Below are positions 4,646 to 5,141 of a stretch of DNA of 5,141 bases, in pieces. Each line of letters begins with the position of its first letter. Position 1 is the first letter of the stretch. The notes beneath the pieces were generated by a model. The model saw only the letters and a program-made list of their open reading frames with translations, did not search any database and was not told the DNA's origin. The DNA comes from an uncultured Altererythrobacter sp. GTDB lineage: Bacteria > Pseudomonadota > Alphaproteobacteria > Sphingomonadales > Sphingomonadaceae. The stretch lies in the NCBI GenBank assembly GCA_938009055.1, contig CALLIO010000192.1, positions 1 to 5,141 on the forward strand. Reading direction: 5' to 3'. The position numbers were made by a program, and so were the translations under genes.

Positions 4646-5141
4646 TCAGCCGTAGAATTCTTCGACTGGCTGCAGCTGCGGTGCGAAGACGATCATATCG
4701 GGCGTCATAGCAGCCTCGAGCGGATCAAGCGTTGCGGTCTGGCTGAGCTTAACCAGCTCGCCGCGCACTTCAACGCCGCTGAACAGGTCTGCGATAGCGC
4801 TGCTATCTTCTGCGCCGCCAAGCGCTTCCTTGCCGCCCAGATCAAGGCTGACGTCGGGCCCCTTATCGCTCGATGTGCCAGCAGAGCTATCGCTCTGCTG
4901 CCCCGCAGCCCCGCCGAACCAATCGCCAAAGGTGCTTTCGTCATAGCCATTGGCGGTGAGGTAATCGCGCACCTGCTCTTCGCTTTGATAGTTGGCATAA
5001 CGAATGTTGCCATCATCATGCATCAGCGCGCGCAGGTAAGCGGTGCCATCGGTGAGCGCGAAATAGACCTCCTGAATGCCGTCGCCATCATAGTCCTCAG
5101 CGCCCAGAACGCGGTTGATATTGCCGATCTCCAGATCGTTT
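4646..5141 (-). CDS. C-terminal 164 residues of a protein with VCBS/FG-GAP-like calcium loop (5' end outside window)
   Basis: The frame is open from the right window edge to the TGA at 4646-4648. An internal Met at 5023 is not the start, because 39 more in-frame codons lie upstream. Near the edge, DYDGDGIQEVYF (residues 16-27 of the fragment) is the DxDGDG...(D/E) loop of FG-GAP/VCBS repeats, which bind calcium in beta-propeller blades. It is followed by DGTAYLRAL, DGNIRYANYQSEEQVRDYL and WF. From about residue 75 a Gly/Ser/Asp-rich low-complexity linker leads to an acidic C-terminal tail ending EEFYG. This is likely the end of a longer extracellular or periplasmic calcium-binding protein; whether the upstream part is a hydrolase, adhesin or hypothetical cannot be seen. 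I do not recognise the family with certainty. An intrinsic terminator follows the stop codon. Confidence 0.75.
   Translation of the reverse strand, partial: NDLEIGNINRVLGAEDYDGDGIQEVYFALTDGTAYLRALMHDDGNIRYANYQSEEQVRDYLTANGYDESTFGDWFGGAAGQQSDSSAGTSSDKGPDVSLDLGGKEALGGAEDSSAIADLFSGVEVRGELVKLSQTATLDPLEAAMTPDMIVFAPQLQPVEEFYG

Overview
The window looks like ordinary chromosome from an alphaproteobacterium, most likely a sphingomonad of the Erythrobacteraceae type. This rests on three things: a UvrB N-terminus with a leader of about 34 residues ahead of the point where the E. coli protein begins, a neighbourhood of DUF3617 lipoprotein, FixJ-like regulator and extensin-like Zn-peptidase genes, and a moderately high G+C coding style with weak Shine-Dalgarno sites. 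I did not confirm the taxon by any search. No transposase, integrase, phage gene, CRISPR array, rRNA or tRNA was seen.

Layout, left to right. The 5' end of uvrB (nucleotide excision repair) runs leftward out of the window from 473. A divergent promoter region of about 140 bp separates it from a rightward pair: a DUF3617 lipoprotein carrying an EF-hand loop (617-1153) and an alpha/beta hydrolase (1204-1953). After a 226-bp gap comes a rightward LuxR/FixJ-type regulator whose receiver domain has lost most phosphorylation residues (2180-2815). It converges on a leftward extensin-like lipoprotein (3009-3725), with a strong hairpin between them. Upstream of that gene, on the same strand, are a VOC/glyoxalase-fold protein (3905-4288), a 357-bp gene-free stretch rich in inverted repeats, and the C-terminal end of a larger protein with a VCBS/FG-GAP-like calcium loop (4646-5141, entering from the right edge).

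The genes do not form an obvious single pathway. They look like independent housekeeping and envelope genes: DNA repair, two envelope lipoproteins, a hydrolase, a regulator and a VOC protein. I found no convincing new multi-gene system. The points most worth following are the degenerate receiver of the regulator, a near-consensus alphaproteobacterial LexA box abutting uvrB, the EF-hand/DUF3617 lipoprotein, and the structured gap at 4289-4645, which includes a boxA-like sequence and a clear intrinsic terminator.
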